A stretch of 61,910 nucleotides of DNA from JANMDU01 sp031376455 (GCA_031376455.1 JANMDU010000042.1:1-61910), one strand, 5' to 3'. Counted from the stretch's first letter, positions 52,314-61,507 are shown. Translations and numbers: made by a program. Notes: a model not told the origin generated them from the sequence alone.

Positions 52314-53413
52314 AACCTCTCGCACTGGCTTTGCTTGCGGCTTTGCTGCTGCATGTGCTAAGCCTGATCGGCATTGGCACGCAAATGCAGCATAGCTCCG
52401 CGCTGGCGCAAAAAAACGATCCGTTGTTCACGCGCACGATCGAAGCGGCCTCTGCGCAAGCGGAAAAGCCCGAGCCGCCACCGCCTGAACTTCCCAAGAG
52501 CGCTCCGCCGCGCTCACCTCGCGCGCCCAGCGCGGCGCTGATGAGTCTGCCCGTGGTCTCAGAAACTGTGACTGTTGCTGAGGCAACACCTGAGCCAGCA
52601 ACCGCTGCTGCCGAGCTTGCTGAGCCAGCCGCACCACCAGCCACTGTTGACCTGACAACGCCCACAGAAGTCGCCTCAGCCACGCCCTCACAAACGCTCA
52701 GCGCCCAGCCCGCTGGCAACACAGACAGTTTGTTGATCACAGGCCGGTGGCCATCGGATACGCGCGTCAACTACAAACTCACGGGTTATTTCCAAGGCGA
52801 ACTGTTTGGTAGCGGCGAAGTGCAATGGACACGCACGGGAGACCACAACGAGCGCTACCAAGTGCGCGTGACCATCGATGCCGGCCTGTACGAGCTGCGC
52901 ATGACCAGCGTTGGCCTCATCAGCCCCAATGGTTTGCAACCCGAGGCGTTTGAAGAGTATTCCAAGCGAATCCTCTCCAGAGAGCGCATCCGCCCTTTGA
53001 AATTTGAAGCGGACTCGCTTATCTTAGAAAATAAGCAACGCATTGCTCGCCCCGCAGCCGAGCCCCTTGCCGTGCAAGATGCGGTGAGCCAATTCCTTGA
53101 TTTGGGGCATCGCTTCAGCGAAGGTCGCACCAAGTTTGAAGAAGGCGAGACCGTGCGCATTTGGCTGGGCCGCCCCGGCGGGCTCGATGAATGGACGTAT
53201 GACATTGGCGCAGCCGAGACCATGAATCTACCGCGCATTGGCCCTGTCACAGTGCATGAGCTCAGGCCTCGCGCCTTGGTCAATCCACGCGGCAAGATCA
53301 CAATGAGTATGTGGCTTGCGCCTAGCTTGCAATACCTGCCTGCAAAAATACGCATCCAACTCGATCCAGAGGCCTACGCCGAAATCATTGCCGAACAATT
53401 CCAGCAACGCTGA
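52298..53413 (+). CDS. DUF3108 domain protein, membrane-anchored
   Basis: A 371-residue protein. One N-terminal hydrophobic helix (LALALLAALLLHVLSLIGI) is followed by a long Pro/Ala-rich linker of about 110 residues and a C-terminal DUF3108 beta-rich domain (GYFQGELFGSGEVQWTRTG, RVTIDAGLYELRMTSVG, LQYLPAKIRIQLD). The family is probably periplasmic and related to outer-envelope proteins; its function is unknown. The start overlaps the M61 gene end by 16 bases, so translation is coupled. Confidence 0.88.
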   Translation: MAAWLKPLALALLAALLLHVLSLIGIGTQMQHSSALAQKNDPLFTRTIEAASAQAEKPEPPPPELPKSAPPRSPRAPSAALMSLPVVSETVTVAEATPEPATAAAELAEPAAPPATVDLTTPTEVASATPSQTLSAQPAGNTDSLLITGRWPSDTRVNYKLTGYFQGELFGSGEVQWTRTGDHNERYQVRVTIDAGLYELRMTSVGLISPNGLQPEAFEEYSKRILSRERIRPLKFEADSLILENKQRIARPAAEPLAVQDAVSQFLDLGHRFSEGRTKFEEGETVRIWLGRPGGLDEWTYDIGAAETMNLPRIGPVTVHELRPRALVNPRGKITMSMWLAPSLQYLPAKIRIQLDPEAYAEIIAEQFQQR

Positions 53414-53445
53414 CTCAACCATTTTTTAACTGAGAAGACACATTC

Positions 53446-54471
53446 ATGAAAACTTTTTCCACAGCCATCGCCGGCAGCCTGCCCAAGCCCGCGTGGCTCG
53501 CTGAAACGCAAAAACTCTGGCCGCAATGGAAGCTCCAAGGCGAAGAATTGAGCCAAGCCAAGCTGGATGCCACGCTACTTTGGATCAAAGCGCAGGAAGA
53601 TGCAGGCTTGTCGGTCATCGGCGATGGCGAGCAATCGCGGCAGCATTTCGTCCATGGTTTTTTAGAAAAAGTCGAAGGCATCGATTTCGCCAACAAGGTG
53701 GAGATGGGCATCCGCAATGACCGCTACAAGGCCATGCTGCCGCAAGTGATTGCGCCGCTCAAGTTGAAAGGCCGCGTGCATGCGGCAGAGGCGCAATTTT
53801 GCCGCGCTAATACGAAGCGGCAGCTTAAGTTCACCCTGCCCGGCCCGATGACGATGGTCGATACCGTGGCGGATCGCTTCTACGGTGATCGCGTGAAGAT
53901 GGCCTTTGCTTTTGCTGAGCTGCTCAACCAAGAAGCCAAAGCGCTGCAAGCTGACGGTGTGGACATCATTCAATTCGACGAGCCTGCTTTCAATGTCTAC
54001 ATGGCCGAGGCCGCCGACTGGGGTGTGAAAGCACTAGAAATCGCCTGCCAAGGCATCACCGCCAAGAAAGCCGTGCATATTTGCTACGGCTATGGCATCG
54101 AGGCGAATAACCAATGGAAAACCACGCTGGGCGAGCAATGGCGACAATACGAACAAGTCTTCCCAGCGCTCGCGGCCAGCAGCATCGATCAGGTCAGCTT
54201 AGAGTGCTTTCATTCCCATGTGCCGCCTGAGCTAATGAAGTTGTTGGGTGACAAAGAAGTCATGGTTGGCGTGATTGATGTGGCCAGCGAAGTGATCGAA
54301 ACTCCCGAACAAATCGCCGAGACGATTGGCCTAGCCTTGCAATATGTGCGCAGCGACAAGCTGATTGCCTGCACCAATTGCGGCTTAGCCCCCATGAGCC
54401 GCGAAGTAGCCATGCAAAAGCTACAAGCCTTGGCCGCCGGTGCAAAACTCGCTGGAGCGCGATTTTTGTAA
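53446..54471 (+). CDS. Short methionine synthase of the MetE core type (MesD-like)
   Basis: A 341-residue protein that corresponds to the C-terminal catalytic domain of cobalamin-independent methionine synthase. Zinc ligands are seen in the CYGYGIE histidine/cysteine segment and the late CTNCGLAPMSRE, along with IIQFDEPAFNVYM and VSLECFHSHVP. It has no N-terminal half, as in the folate-independent Mes families; the N-terminus IAGSLPKPAWLAETQ and SVIGDGEQSRQHFVHGFLE fit MesD best. MesD normally works with MesX (DUF1852), which is not next to it here. The start ATG follows GAGAAG. A repeat and a tRNA follow. Confidence 0.82.
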   Translation: MKTFSTAIAGSLPKPAWLAETQKLWPQWKLQGEELSQAKLDATLLWIKAQEDAGLSVIGDGEQSRQHFVHGFLEKVEGIDFANKVEMGIRNDRYKAMLPQVIAPLKLKGRVHAAEAQFCRANTKRQLKFTLPGPMTMVDTVADRFYGDRVKMAFAFAELLNQEAKALQADGVDIIQFDEPAFNVYMAEAADWGVKALEIACQGITAKKAVHICYGYGIEANNQWKTTLGEQWRQYEQVFPALAASSIDQVSLECFHSHVPPELMKLLGDKEVMVGVIDVASEVIETPEQIAETIGLALQYVRSDKLIACTNCGLAPMSREVAMQKLQALAAGAKLAGARFL

Positions 54472-54474
54472 AGA

Positions 54475-54539
54475 TTTTTAAGCCAAATCGGCCACTCGCC
54501 GGCATAGAATCTGCGCAGAGTGCTATTATTTTTATAGTG
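54475..54539 (+). repeat. Dispersed palindromic repeat, orientation A (between MesD-like gene and tRNA)
   Basis: TTTTTAAGCCAAATCGGCC, ACTCGCCGGCATAGAATC, TGCGCAGAGTGCTATTAT and TTTTATAGTGA form a nearly complete copy. It starts 4 bases after the stop codon. Confidence 0.9.
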
Positions 54540-54561
54540 ATAATTCTGCCGCGATCCCTGC

Positions 54562-54567
54562 GATAAT
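54562..54567 (+). promoter_or_regulatory. -10 element of the tRNA gene
   Basis: GATAAT preceded by TGC is an extended -10 sequence, 10 bases before the tRNA. A weak -35 lies in the preceding repeat end. Confidence 0.45.
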
Positions 54568-54576
54568 TCAAGGCGT

Positions 54577-54653
<77 letters not shown>

Positions 54654-54662
54654 CAACACGAA

Positions 54663-54698
54663 AAAAACCGCCTCTTCTCACGAAGGGCGGTTTTTGTT
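54663..54698 (+). terminator. Rho-independent terminator after the tRNA
   Basis: AAAAACCGCC pairs with GGCGGTTTTT (54686-54695) around a 13-base loop, followed by a T-rich tract. It ends the tRNA transcript and could also work leftward. Confidence 0.92.
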
Positions 54699-54711
54699 TT
54701 GTGTGCAAGTT

Positions 54712-55086
54712 TTAAATTTTCACCAACGCCTGCGCGGGAATCCAATGCTCAAAGCAGGGCAAAAGCGCATTGATGCGCTTGGCGGCTTCTTGTTGGCTGA
54801 TCTTGTGGGAGATCAGTTGATGGATATCGCTGCGCAGTATCCACAAATCCTTGACTTCGCGCGCGCCGCGAATTTTGTAGCGCAAGCGCTCAGCATCTGT
54901 GCCTTCTATATCCTGAAAGCACAATTCGGCATTCAGTTTGACTTTAGACACGCTCATCTTTTTTGGCTCGGCCTCAGCCTGAGATTTGCTGCGCAAAAAA
55001 GGAATCGAAAAACTGAAGGGTTTGGAGGGGCTTCGGCTATCGCCGGGGCGCTCTGAACCAGAAGATTTAACCATAGTAAGGATCAC
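54712..55086 (-). CDS. Conserved hypothetical protein
   Basis: A 124-residue soluble protein. The N-terminal third is low in structure and rich in Ser and Lys; the rest is helical and contains LRYKIRGAREVKDLWILRSD and a C-terminal INALLPCFEHWIPAQ. Similar short proteins with RGAREVxDLW and a LLPCFE ending occur in Burkholderiales, with no known function. An ATG at 55074 is an alternative start. It lies on the opposite strand to the tRNA and ends just past its terminator. Confidence 0.72.
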   Translation of the reverse strand: MILTMVKSSGSERPGDSRSPSKPFSFSIPFLRSKSQAEAEPKKMSVSKVKLNAELCFQDIEGTDAERLRYKIRGAREVKDLWILRSDIHQLISHKISQQEAAKRINALLPCFEHWIPAQALVKI

Positions 55087-55346
55087 TGATGATGTGTTGG
55101 GGATCCGCTTTTGGCAGATAGAAGGTCGCTTTTTTGAAAAGGGATAGCTGTTTCAAAAGCGTTTTAACATTCCTTTAATTTTGACGCTGACTTGGTCGCA
55201 TGTTTAGGTTGTGTCATAAGTTTTTGCGTGATGAATCTCACGAAAATGCGCTTAAATGTCTGTTTTTTTATAATTATTGACATTTCATGGCGTCGCACCT
55301 TGCCACACAATGCGCTGCATGCCTGTACAAAGGCAACAGGTCGGAG

Positions 55347-55535
55347 CTATTTTTTAGCCAGCGCGAGGCATTGTGCAAGCAACTCAGAGCAGCCGATTTG
55401 ATTGGCCAAGATCAGAATCAGGCGCGCATTGAAAGCCATCGATTCATCCGAGCTCAAGCCCTCGTGCGCATCGAGCAGCGCTTCATAAAAACCATCAGGA
55501 TCACTCAGTTGATTAAGCAGAACAGGCGTTTTCAT
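55347..55535 (-). CDS. DUF2783 domain protein
   Basis: A 62-residue helical protein: LNQLSDPDGFYEALLDAHEG, SSDESMAFNARLILILANQIG. This is DUF2783, a small family found next to FAD-dependent aromatic hydroxylases, perhaps as a partner. It overlaps the hydroxylase stop by 4 bases. The stretch 55087-55346 after it has no gene that I can support. Confidence 0.87.
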   Translation of the reverse strand: MKTPVLLNQLSDPDGFYEALLDAHEGLSSDESMAFNARLILILANQIGCSELLAQCLALAKK

Positions 55536-57253
55536 GCTTTGATGCCCTGAAATGTTGCGAGCGCTCGCCTGAGCTCAGCACTGTTGCGCCCACGCGCAGC
55601 CAAATAACTGTCGGGCCGAATCAATGCCCAGCCTTCATGCGCAGCCGCGCTACAAGAGAGCTGAATGCGGTTGGGTGCATCAACGATGCATTCACGCCAA
55701 CAGCTGTGCGCGGTGTGATTCGCTCTGACTGCCACAGCTCGAAGCTGCCCGGCTGCCGCCAATCGCTGAGCAGCTTTGACTGTCGCAAGCGACGCGTTTG
55801 GCCAGAGCAACAGCAAGGGCAGGCCACCGGCCCATTGCAGCAAAAGATTCAGCCGCCCCGCGCTACCATCCGCCCATTGAAAAGAGACGTTTTGCACCGA
55901 ATGGCTTTGCGCCAGATCAAGCGCTGTGATCGGCGAGCACGTATACGGATTGGCCACCGCCATGCGCCCCGTGTTGATCAGGCCTTGAGCGAAAGCATGC
56001 TTTTTTGCCAGATCAATGGTGGCGCTGCGAAAGATGCGCTCCATGCCGTCTTTGGGGCGCAAAAATCGCGCTGTGCGATTAGTCACGAGCACATTGGTCA
56101 GAGCCGCTTCATGGCGCTCGGCATGGTAGCTTTTCAGCAGATTCGCATCCGCTCTGCCCTGCACGACGGCAGCCAGCTTCCAAGCCAAATTATCCGCATC
56201 GGCGATGCCCGTGTTTCCGCCGCGTGCGCCAAACGGGCTGACCACCTTCGCGCTGTCACCCATAAGAAACACGAGCGATTTGCCCGCAGCTGCGATCATG
56301 CGATCCACGCATTCGCTGCGATAAGCATACGGCCCGACCCATACGATATCCACCTGTGTGTCTTTGCCAAACTGCTTAGCCAGCCGCTGCCGGACAACAT
56401 CTTCTCGGCTCACATAGGCCGCATCCGCATCGGGCGCCATTTGGTAATCAATGCGCCACACATCATCAGCCATCAAATGCTGCCAGACCGCGCGGCCTTC
56501 ATTAAACGGCGCTTCGATCCAAGTGTGGCGTTCTTTGGGTGGATGCGTGTTGAAGCGCACATCGGCGATGCACCAACGGTCATCGCCTTTTTTACACGTC
56601 TTCTTGATGCCCAGCCACTCATGAAACGGGCTACGCGCGCCTGTCGCATCAATAACAAAATCGGCTGTGGCCGAGTATTGACCTGCGGGAGTAGCGATAG
56701 AAAACGTAGCGAGAGAGCCCTTAATCTCAAACGCTGTGACGCGGTTATTCCAGCGAATCTGCGCATGCCCCAACTGCAGGGTACGCTCCACCAAAAAGCC
56801 TTCGTTATAAAACTGCTGAATATTCACAAAGGCCGGCTGAGAGCTGAGCGAGAAATTGCCCTGCGCTTTCAGATCAAAGCTATAGACTTCATCAACGCCA
56901 GCAAATGTGCGCCCCACGCTCCACTGAATGCCTTTGGCTTTGATGCGCTCGTAAATTCCCAGCTTGTCAAAAATCTCCAGCGATTTTTGCGTATAGCAAA
57001 TGCCTCGGCTCGATGCACCTTTGACGCCTACCGTGTTGTCTTCATCCAGCAGCACGCAATCCACGCCAAGTTGTGCCAGCGAGCAGGCCAGCGTCAAGCC
57101 CGCCAGCCCACCGCCCACGATCAAAATGCGGTGATGCTCAACGGCCCCGCTTTTTACAGCTGGCGGTATCACCGCGTCGTATTGCGGCAGTGCATACCCC
57201 GAGCCTTGGCTAAATTCGTAGCCATTGTTGTATGCGGCAAGCGTGAGGCTCAT
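55532..57253 (-). CDS. FAD-dependent aromatic hydroxylase (MhpA/PheA type)
   Basis: A 573-residue class A flavin monooxygenase. It has the ILIVGGGLAGLTLACSLAQ dinucleotide fold near residue 43, a DATGARSPFHEWLG (DG-type) motif, and the GD block FLMGDSAKVVSPFGARGGNTG. In most relatives that block reads GDAAHxxSPFGARG, so the His is replaced by Lys here. The C-terminal part has a thioredoxin-like domain as in phenol hydroxylases. It probably hydroxylates a phenylpropionate- or phenol-type acid. It is flanked by DUF2783 and a Bug binding protein, with a VOC protein further up; all leftward. Confidence 0.87.
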   Translation of the reverse strand: MSLTLAAYNNGYEFSQGSGYALPQYDAVIPPAVKSGAVEHHRILIVGGGLAGLTLACSLAQLGVDCVLLDEDNTVGVKGASSRGICYTQKSLEIFDKLGIYERIKAKGIQWSVGRTFAGVDEVYSFDLKAQGNFSLSSQPAFVNIQQFYNEGFLVERTLQLGHAQIRWNNRVTAFEIKGSLATFSIATPAGQYSATADFVIDATGARSPFHEWLGIKKTCKKGDDRWCIADVRFNTHPPKERHTWIEAPFNEGRAVWQHLMADDVWRIDYQMAPDADAAYVSREDVVRQRLAKQFGKDTQVDIVWVGPYAYRSECVDRMIAAAGKSLVFLMGDSAKVVSPFGARGGNTGIADADNLAWKLAAVVQGRADANLLKSYHAERHEAALTNVLVTNRTARFLRPKDGMERIFRSATIDLAKKHAFAQGLINTGRMAVANPYTCSPITALDLAQSHSVQNVSFQWADGSAGRLNLLLQWAGGLPLLLLWPNASLATVKAAQRLAAAGQLRAVAVRANHTAHSCWRECIVDAPNRIQLSCSAAAHEGWALIRPDSYLAARGRNSAELRRALATFQGIKA

Positions 57254-57271
57254 TTTTTAAACAATATTGTT

Positions 57272-57318
57272 TGTTAGCCGGCGTAGAATAAGCGCACAAT
57301 GCTATAGAAATAATAGCA
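57272..57318 (+). repeat. Dispersed palindromic repeat, orientation A, short (upstream of hydroxylase)
   Basis: TTAGCCGGCGTAGAATAAGC, GCACAATGCTATAGAAATAA and TAGC form a partial copy without the CCAAATCGGCC start. It lies 19 bases before the hydroxylase gene and may carry or interrupt its promoter. Confidence 0.75.
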
Positions 57319-57362
57319 ATCAGTGTGTGACTGTTGTTCGGCCATAACGCGTCAATTCCTTA

Positions 57363-58376
57363 CTAATCCGCTGAAATAGCGGCCTCTTTGATGAGGCGAT
57401 GCCAGACACTGGCATCAGCAGCAATAAACGCCTTCATCAAAGCAGGATCACTGGCTAAAATTTCCCAGCCGCTGTCTGTGAGGCTTTTGCGCAGTGCGCC
57501 TTGGCTCATAGCAGTTTGCATCGCTTGGCTCAGGCGCGCTTGCACTTCTTTCGGCGTAGAAGCGGCGACGGCCAAGCTTTGCCACAAGTAAGCCTCAATA
57601 TCTTTGAAGCCCAACTCGCTCAGGGCAGGCGCTTCTGGCGCAGCGCTTAAGCGGCGATTGGCAAATGTCGCCAACACCTGCAGTTTGCCCGATCGGATGT
57701 GGGGCAAGGCACTCGGTAAATCAATGACCGCCAGATCCACCAGCCCCGCCAGCACATCTTTAAGCGCCGCCACATCGCTACCCAGCGGTACGCGTACAAA
57801 CTGCACACCGGCGCGGTTTTTAAACATTTCCATCGCCACATGAAACGGGCTGCCGGCGCTCGGCGAGGCATAGGCCAGCTTAGGCTGCTGCGTTTTGGCT
57901 TTGTCCAGCATATCCCTGACATGCTTGAAGCCTGCGCCCGGATGCGAGACCAGCACAAGCGGCGCGCGTGCCATCACGCCAATGGGCGCGAAAACCGCTG
58001 GATCGTAGGGCAGCTTTTTATAAAGCGCAGGGTTGTACACCAACGCGCCGTTGTCTGCCACGAAGATAGAGTAGCCATCTGCTGGCGCAGTTGCCGCCTC
58101 TTTGGCCGCTTGCAGCGAGCCTGCGCTGGGCTTGTTCTCTACATTGACGGCCTGCCCGAGTTGGCTGGCCATCTGCGAGCCGACCTGCCGCACCATCACG
58201 TCCGACCCACCACCGGCAGCAAAATTGGCCAACATGCGCACAGGCTTGGTCGGAAAAGTTTGCGCAGCAGCAGGCGCGGCCAAACTCAGCGCAGTCATAA
58301 CCGTCAGCGCTAGGCAAAACCACCCCAAGGCAGCTCCAAAGATTCGACGACGCGTTGTGTGAATGGACTTCAACAT
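57363..58376 (-). CDS. Bug-family tripartite tricarboxylate transporter substrate-binding protein
   Basis: A 337-residue periplasmic binding protein. The leader has basic residues (TTRRRIFGAALGW), a hydrophobic stretch and AAAQ before the mature TFPTKPVRMLANFAAGGGSD. It has the Bug-type AAKEAATAPADGYSIFVADN and a KVRVPLGSDVAALKDVL-like segment. The start ATG at 58376 follows AAGGA. It lies 109 bases before the hydroxylase and probably supplies its substrate; no membrane components are near. Confidence 0.92.
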   Translation of the reverse strand: MLKSIHTTRRRIFGAALGWFCLALTVMTALSLAAPAAAQTFPTKPVRMLANFAAGGGSDVMVRQVGSQMASQLGQAVNVENKPSAGSLQAAKEAATAPADGYSIFVADNGALVYNPALYKKLPYDPAVFAPIGVMARAPLVLVSHPGAGFKHVRDMLDKAKTQQPKLAYASPSAGSPFHVAMEMFKNRAGVQFVRVPLGSDVAALKDVLAGLVDLAVIDLPSALPHIRSGKLQVLATFANRRLSAAPEAPALSELGFKDIEAYLWQSLAVAASTPKEVQARLSQAMQTAMSQGALRKSLTDSGWEILASDPALMKAFIAADASVWHRLIKEAAISAD

Positions 58377-58515
58377 ACTCAATTTCCTTCGTTCAATAGG
58401 GTTCATTTGTCAAAATATTGACTTTAGTTGCCAATGTAAAAGATGGACACAGGGTATTCGCGCAAGAATCAAGCAATGCATGCACCATTAGCCAGACTGA
58501 TCTCGCCTTGCGTGA

Positions 58516-59154
58516 CTACCGATGAAGCAATTCAGGCCGGTCATTGCTCTGCGGTTTGAGCGCTGGCGCAGATTTTCCTGCGGCTAGAGCTGCATCTCGT
58601 TCTAAGCGCCAGGCTTGCTTGCGAGCGCTCCACGCGTGCAATCTGGCGTGCGCTGTCTTGCTTTCTTGCAGCATCTGGAATTCATCGGCCAATTGCGCCG
58701 TGAATTCCAAGCGAATGCCATTGGGATCGAAGAAATAAATGCTTTTGAAAATGTGATGATCCGTCACGCCCAATACATCCACGCCTGCCGCTTGCAGCCG
58801 CTCTTTCATCGCCTCTAAATCGGCCACCGTATTCACGCGAAAACTAATGTGGTTGACCCACTTAGGCGTATTCGGGCTCGGCTCGGCAGCGGTATCGTCG
58901 CCCAGATCAAAAAATGCAATAAAGCTGCCATCTTGCAAGCGAAAAAAGAAATGCGTGTAAGGGCAAAACTCCCCGGTCGAGGGCACGATATCGCTTTGAA
59001 TGATGTGATACAGCGGCAGACCGAGAATATCTTCATAAAAGCTGCGCGTCTCTTCCGCATCGCGGGCGCGGTAGGCGTAGTGATGCAACTGTTGCACCTG
59101 CGCGGGGGCTGGCAGAGAAGCCTTCAGGTTTTCTGGGATGGCATAGACGTGCAT
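58516..59154 (-). CDS. VOC family protein, extradiol-dioxygenase-like
   Basis: A 212-residue vicinal-oxygen-chelate protein. The first beta-alpha-beta unit has HHYAYRARDAEETRSFYEDI, and the metal ligands are probably HHYAY, HISFRV and the late glutamate in IRLEFTAQ. Members include ring-cleavage dioxygenases and glyoxalases; here it stands next to an aromatic hydroxylase gene, which suggests ring cleavage. The ATG at 59154 fits the conserved start. It overlaps the esterase gene region on the opposite strand only in its upstream frame. Confidence 0.84.
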   Translation of the reverse strand: MHVYAIPENLKASLPAPAQVQQLHHYAYRARDAEETRSFYEDILGLPLYHIIQSDIVPSTGEFCPYTHFFFRLQDGSFIAFFDLGDDTAAEPSPNTPKWVNHISFRVNTVADLEAMKERLQAAGVDVLGVTDHHIFKSIYFFDPNGIRLEFTAQLADEFQMLQESKTAHARLHAWSARKQAWRLERDAALAAGKSAPALKPQSNDRPELLHR

Positions 59155-59263
59155 AGCAGTCTCCGAAATTCTACTAATCATAACGCATTTACTCATGCGT
59201 AATTTACGCATGGCGACCTTCCCCACGCCAAGGCAGCCCTCCTGCCGCGCGATAATCTGCGGC

Positions 59264-59947
59264 ATGACTCAACCCAACGCTAAACTTCTCCCCGCCATCA
59301 AAGTCGAATCCGCCCCCAACCCCACCGCCGCCGTGATCTGGCTGCATGGCCTAGGGGCCGATGGCAACGATTTTGCTGGCCTAGTGCCGGAAATTGATTT
59401 GGCAGGCTGCGCGCCGATTCGCTTTATCTTCCCGCACGCGCCCAGCATACCGGTCACGCTCAATGGCGGTTATGTGATGCCGGCTTGGTACGACATTTTT
59501 GGCGCGAATCTCTTGAGTAAGCAAGACGCCGCTGGCATCCAAAAATCAGAGCGCGAGATCGTGGCGCTGATTGAAGACCAAGCGGCTATTGGCATTGCAT
59601 ATGAACGCATCGTGCTGGCCGGGTTTAGCCAAGGCTGCGCGATGGCGCTGCACACCGGCTTGCGCTTTCCGCGTAAGCTTGCGGGCATCATGGCTCTGTC
59701 GGGCTACCTGCCGCTGGCCGACCGCTTTGCCGCCGAGCGCCACACCGCCAATGCCACCACACCCATCTTCATGGCGCACGGCACGCAAGACCCTGTCGTC
59801 CCAGTCGCGCGCGGCGAAGATTCGCGCGAGCTACTTGCCGCGCTCGGCCACCCCGTGCAATGGCACACCTACCCCATGCCGCACAGCCTGCACCCCCAAG
59901 AAATCAAAGACATCAGCCGCTTTTTACAGTCTGTGCTGCCGGCCTGA
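59264..59947 (+). CDS. Carboxylesterase/phospholipase (alpha/beta hydrolase)
   Basis: A 227-residue esterase with the oxyanion motif VIWLHGLGADGNDF, nucleophile elbow LAGFSQGCAMAL, aspartate in AHGTQDPVVPV and histidine in MPHSLHPQE. It is the short phospholipase/carboxylesterase type (like Pseudomonas EstB), active on short-chain esters. The ATG at 59264 starts the conserved domain. It is divergent from the VOC gene with about 110 bases between. Confidence 0.93.
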   Translation: MTQPNAKLLPAIKVESAPNPTAAVIWLHGLGADGNDFAGLVPEIDLAGCAPIRFIFPHAPSIPVTLNGGYVMPAWYDIFGANLLSKQDAAGIQKSEREIVALIEDQAAIGIAYERIVLAGFSQGCAMALHTGLRFPRKLAGIMALSGYLPLADRFAAERHTANATTPIFMAHGTQDPVVPVARGEDSRELLAALGHPVQWHTYPMPHSLHPQEIKDISRFLQSVLPA

Positions 59948-60019
59948 GCTTGCCTTTCTTTTGAATGGCTTGGCGTTGACGCGTCTCACGCGACCCGCTC
60001 GCCTGCTTCGCGTCGTTGC

Positions 60020-60056
60020 TTACTATTAAATTCGTAGCACCTGCTGGATTTTTGAC
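60020..60056 (-). repeat. Dispersed palindromic repeat, orientation B on +, truncated
   Basis: TTACTATTAAATTCGTAGCA then CCTGCTGGATTTTTGACC. It has the GCTAT end of the family and lacks the GCGC and GCCGGC parts. It lies in the 290-bp gap after the esterase gene, which shows no gene otherwise. Confidence 0.6.
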
Positions 60057-60238
60057 CTCGAAAACTGGCTATCTACACCATGAAAAGTGGCCGCAGGCCA
60101 ATGAATATGTGCGCAACAAGCTCCTATATCAATAGCGTACACAGAGATTCATTAGATTCTGAGGTAACTCCAATTCCCAACCCTGTATGCTCCGAAATGC
60201 GGCTCAGACTGAATCGCACAACACCGGAGACCCCTACC

Positions 60239-61507
60239 ATGCCCACCCAAACCCTGAGCTTTTTGAGCGCTTCAGGCGTCGAATTGGCCGCCCGGCTCGA
60301 CTTGCCAAGCGGCGAACCACGCGCCTATGCAGTCTTTGCGCACTGCTTCACCTGCTCCAAGGACTCCAAAGCGGCCACCTACGTGAGCCAAGCGCTTGCC
60401 TTGCGCGGCATCGCAACGCTGCGCTTTGACTTCACCGGGCTCGGCCAGTCTGGTGGCAGTTTCACCGACAGCAGTTTCTCTGCAAATGTCACCGACCTGA
60501 TCGCGGCGGTGCAACACCTGGGCGCGCAGTTCGCGCCGCCGCAGATCCTGATCGGCCACAGCCTGGGCGGCGCGGCGGTGCTGGCTGCGGCAGGCCAGTT
60601 GCCCGGCGTTCGCGCGGTGGCGACGATAGGCGCGCCATGCGACCCCGCGCATGTCAAGCACCTCTTCGCCGCGGGCCACGAGGAGATCGAGGCTCAGGGC
60701 GAGGCCGTGGTCGACATCGGTGGGCGGCCGTTTCGCATCAATCGCGCTTTTGTTGACGACCTCGAACGACACAACGCCAGCGCGTCCATCGGTGCGTTGC
60801 GCAAGGCCTTGCTCGTGATGCATGCCCCGGGTGACCGAACAGTGCCGGTGGACAACGCCGCCGAGATCTTCATGCGGGCCAAGCACCCGAAGAGCTTCGT
60901 CTCGCTCGACGATGCCGACCATCTGCTCAGTCGCAAACAGGACGCGGCCTATGCAGCCGAAGTGATAGCCGCCTGGGCTTCACGCTTCCTCGATCCGGTA
61001 GAAACGGATTTGTCGCCGGCCACGCCTGCAACCGAACCCGTGCCTGGCGTGCGCGCCACTTTATCGCGCCAACAGTCCAGTGAGGCGGACGCGAGTCGCT
61101 TCACCATCGACATCGCAACCGGCCGACACCGGCTGCGCGCTGACGAGCCGGTCAGTGTGGGCGGTGCGGATACCGGTCCAGGGCCTTACGATTTGCTGCT
61201 GGCCGCGCTCGGCGCCTGCACGGCGATGACCTTGCGCATGTATGCCGATCAGAAGAAGTGGCCGCTGGAAAGTGTGCGCGTAGATCTGAAGCACGACAAG
61301 GTCCATGCCGCCGATTGCGAAGAATGCGATACGCGCGAAGGACGTGTCGACCGCATCGAGCGGGTGCTGCATATCGAAGGCGCGCTCGACGCAGCGCAGC
61401 GCGCGCGCCTGATCGAGATCGCAGATAAATGCCCTGTGCACCGAACCCTGCATTCAGAAGTGTTGATCCACACGCGTGAAGCAGCGGATGAGGGGAGCAA
61501 ACCATGA
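60239..61507 (+). CDS. Alpha/beta hydrolase-OsmC fusion protein
   Basis: A 422-residue two-domain protein. Residues 1 to about 255 are an alpha/beta hydrolase (AHCFTCSKDSKAATY, RFDFTGLGQSGGSF, GHSLGGAAVLAAAG, and DHLLSRKQDA). Residues about 285-420 are an OsmC/Ohr domain, with CTAMTLRMYADQKKWPLE and DKCPVHRTLHSEV containing the two reactive cysteines. Such fusions are described as bifunctional hydrolase/peroxide reductase proteins. The ATG at 60239 follows GGAG. Its codon use is visibly more GC-rich than the neighbours, suggesting transfer. The stop overlaps an ATG in an ATGA arrangement that starts a broken gene. Confidence 0.92.
   Translation: MPTQTLSFLSASGVELAARLDLPSGEPRAYAVFAHCFTCSKDSKAATYVSQALALRGIATLRFDFTGLGQSGGSFTDSSFSANVTDLIAAVQHLGAQFAPPQILIGHSLGGAAVLAAAGQLPGVRAVATIGAPCDPAHVKHLFAAGHEEIEAQGEAVVDIGGRPFRINRAFVDDLERHNASASIGALRKALLVMHAPGDRTVPVDNAAEIFMRAKHPKSFVSLDDADHLLSRKQDAAYAAEVIAAWASRFLDPVETDLSPATPATEPVPGVRATLSRQQSSEADASRFTIDIATGRHRLRADEPVSVGGADTGPGPYDLLLAALGACTAMTLRMYADQKKWPLESVRVDLKHDKVHAADCEECDTREGRVDRIERVLHIEGALDAAQRARLIEIADKCPVHRTLHSEVLIHTREAADEGSKP

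Noticed and set aside
55637..57277. A 546-codon open frame opposite the FAD hydroxylase
   Set aside because: It is fully antisense to a gene with clear motifs, and its composition (Arg, His, Ala rich) is that of a shadow frame.
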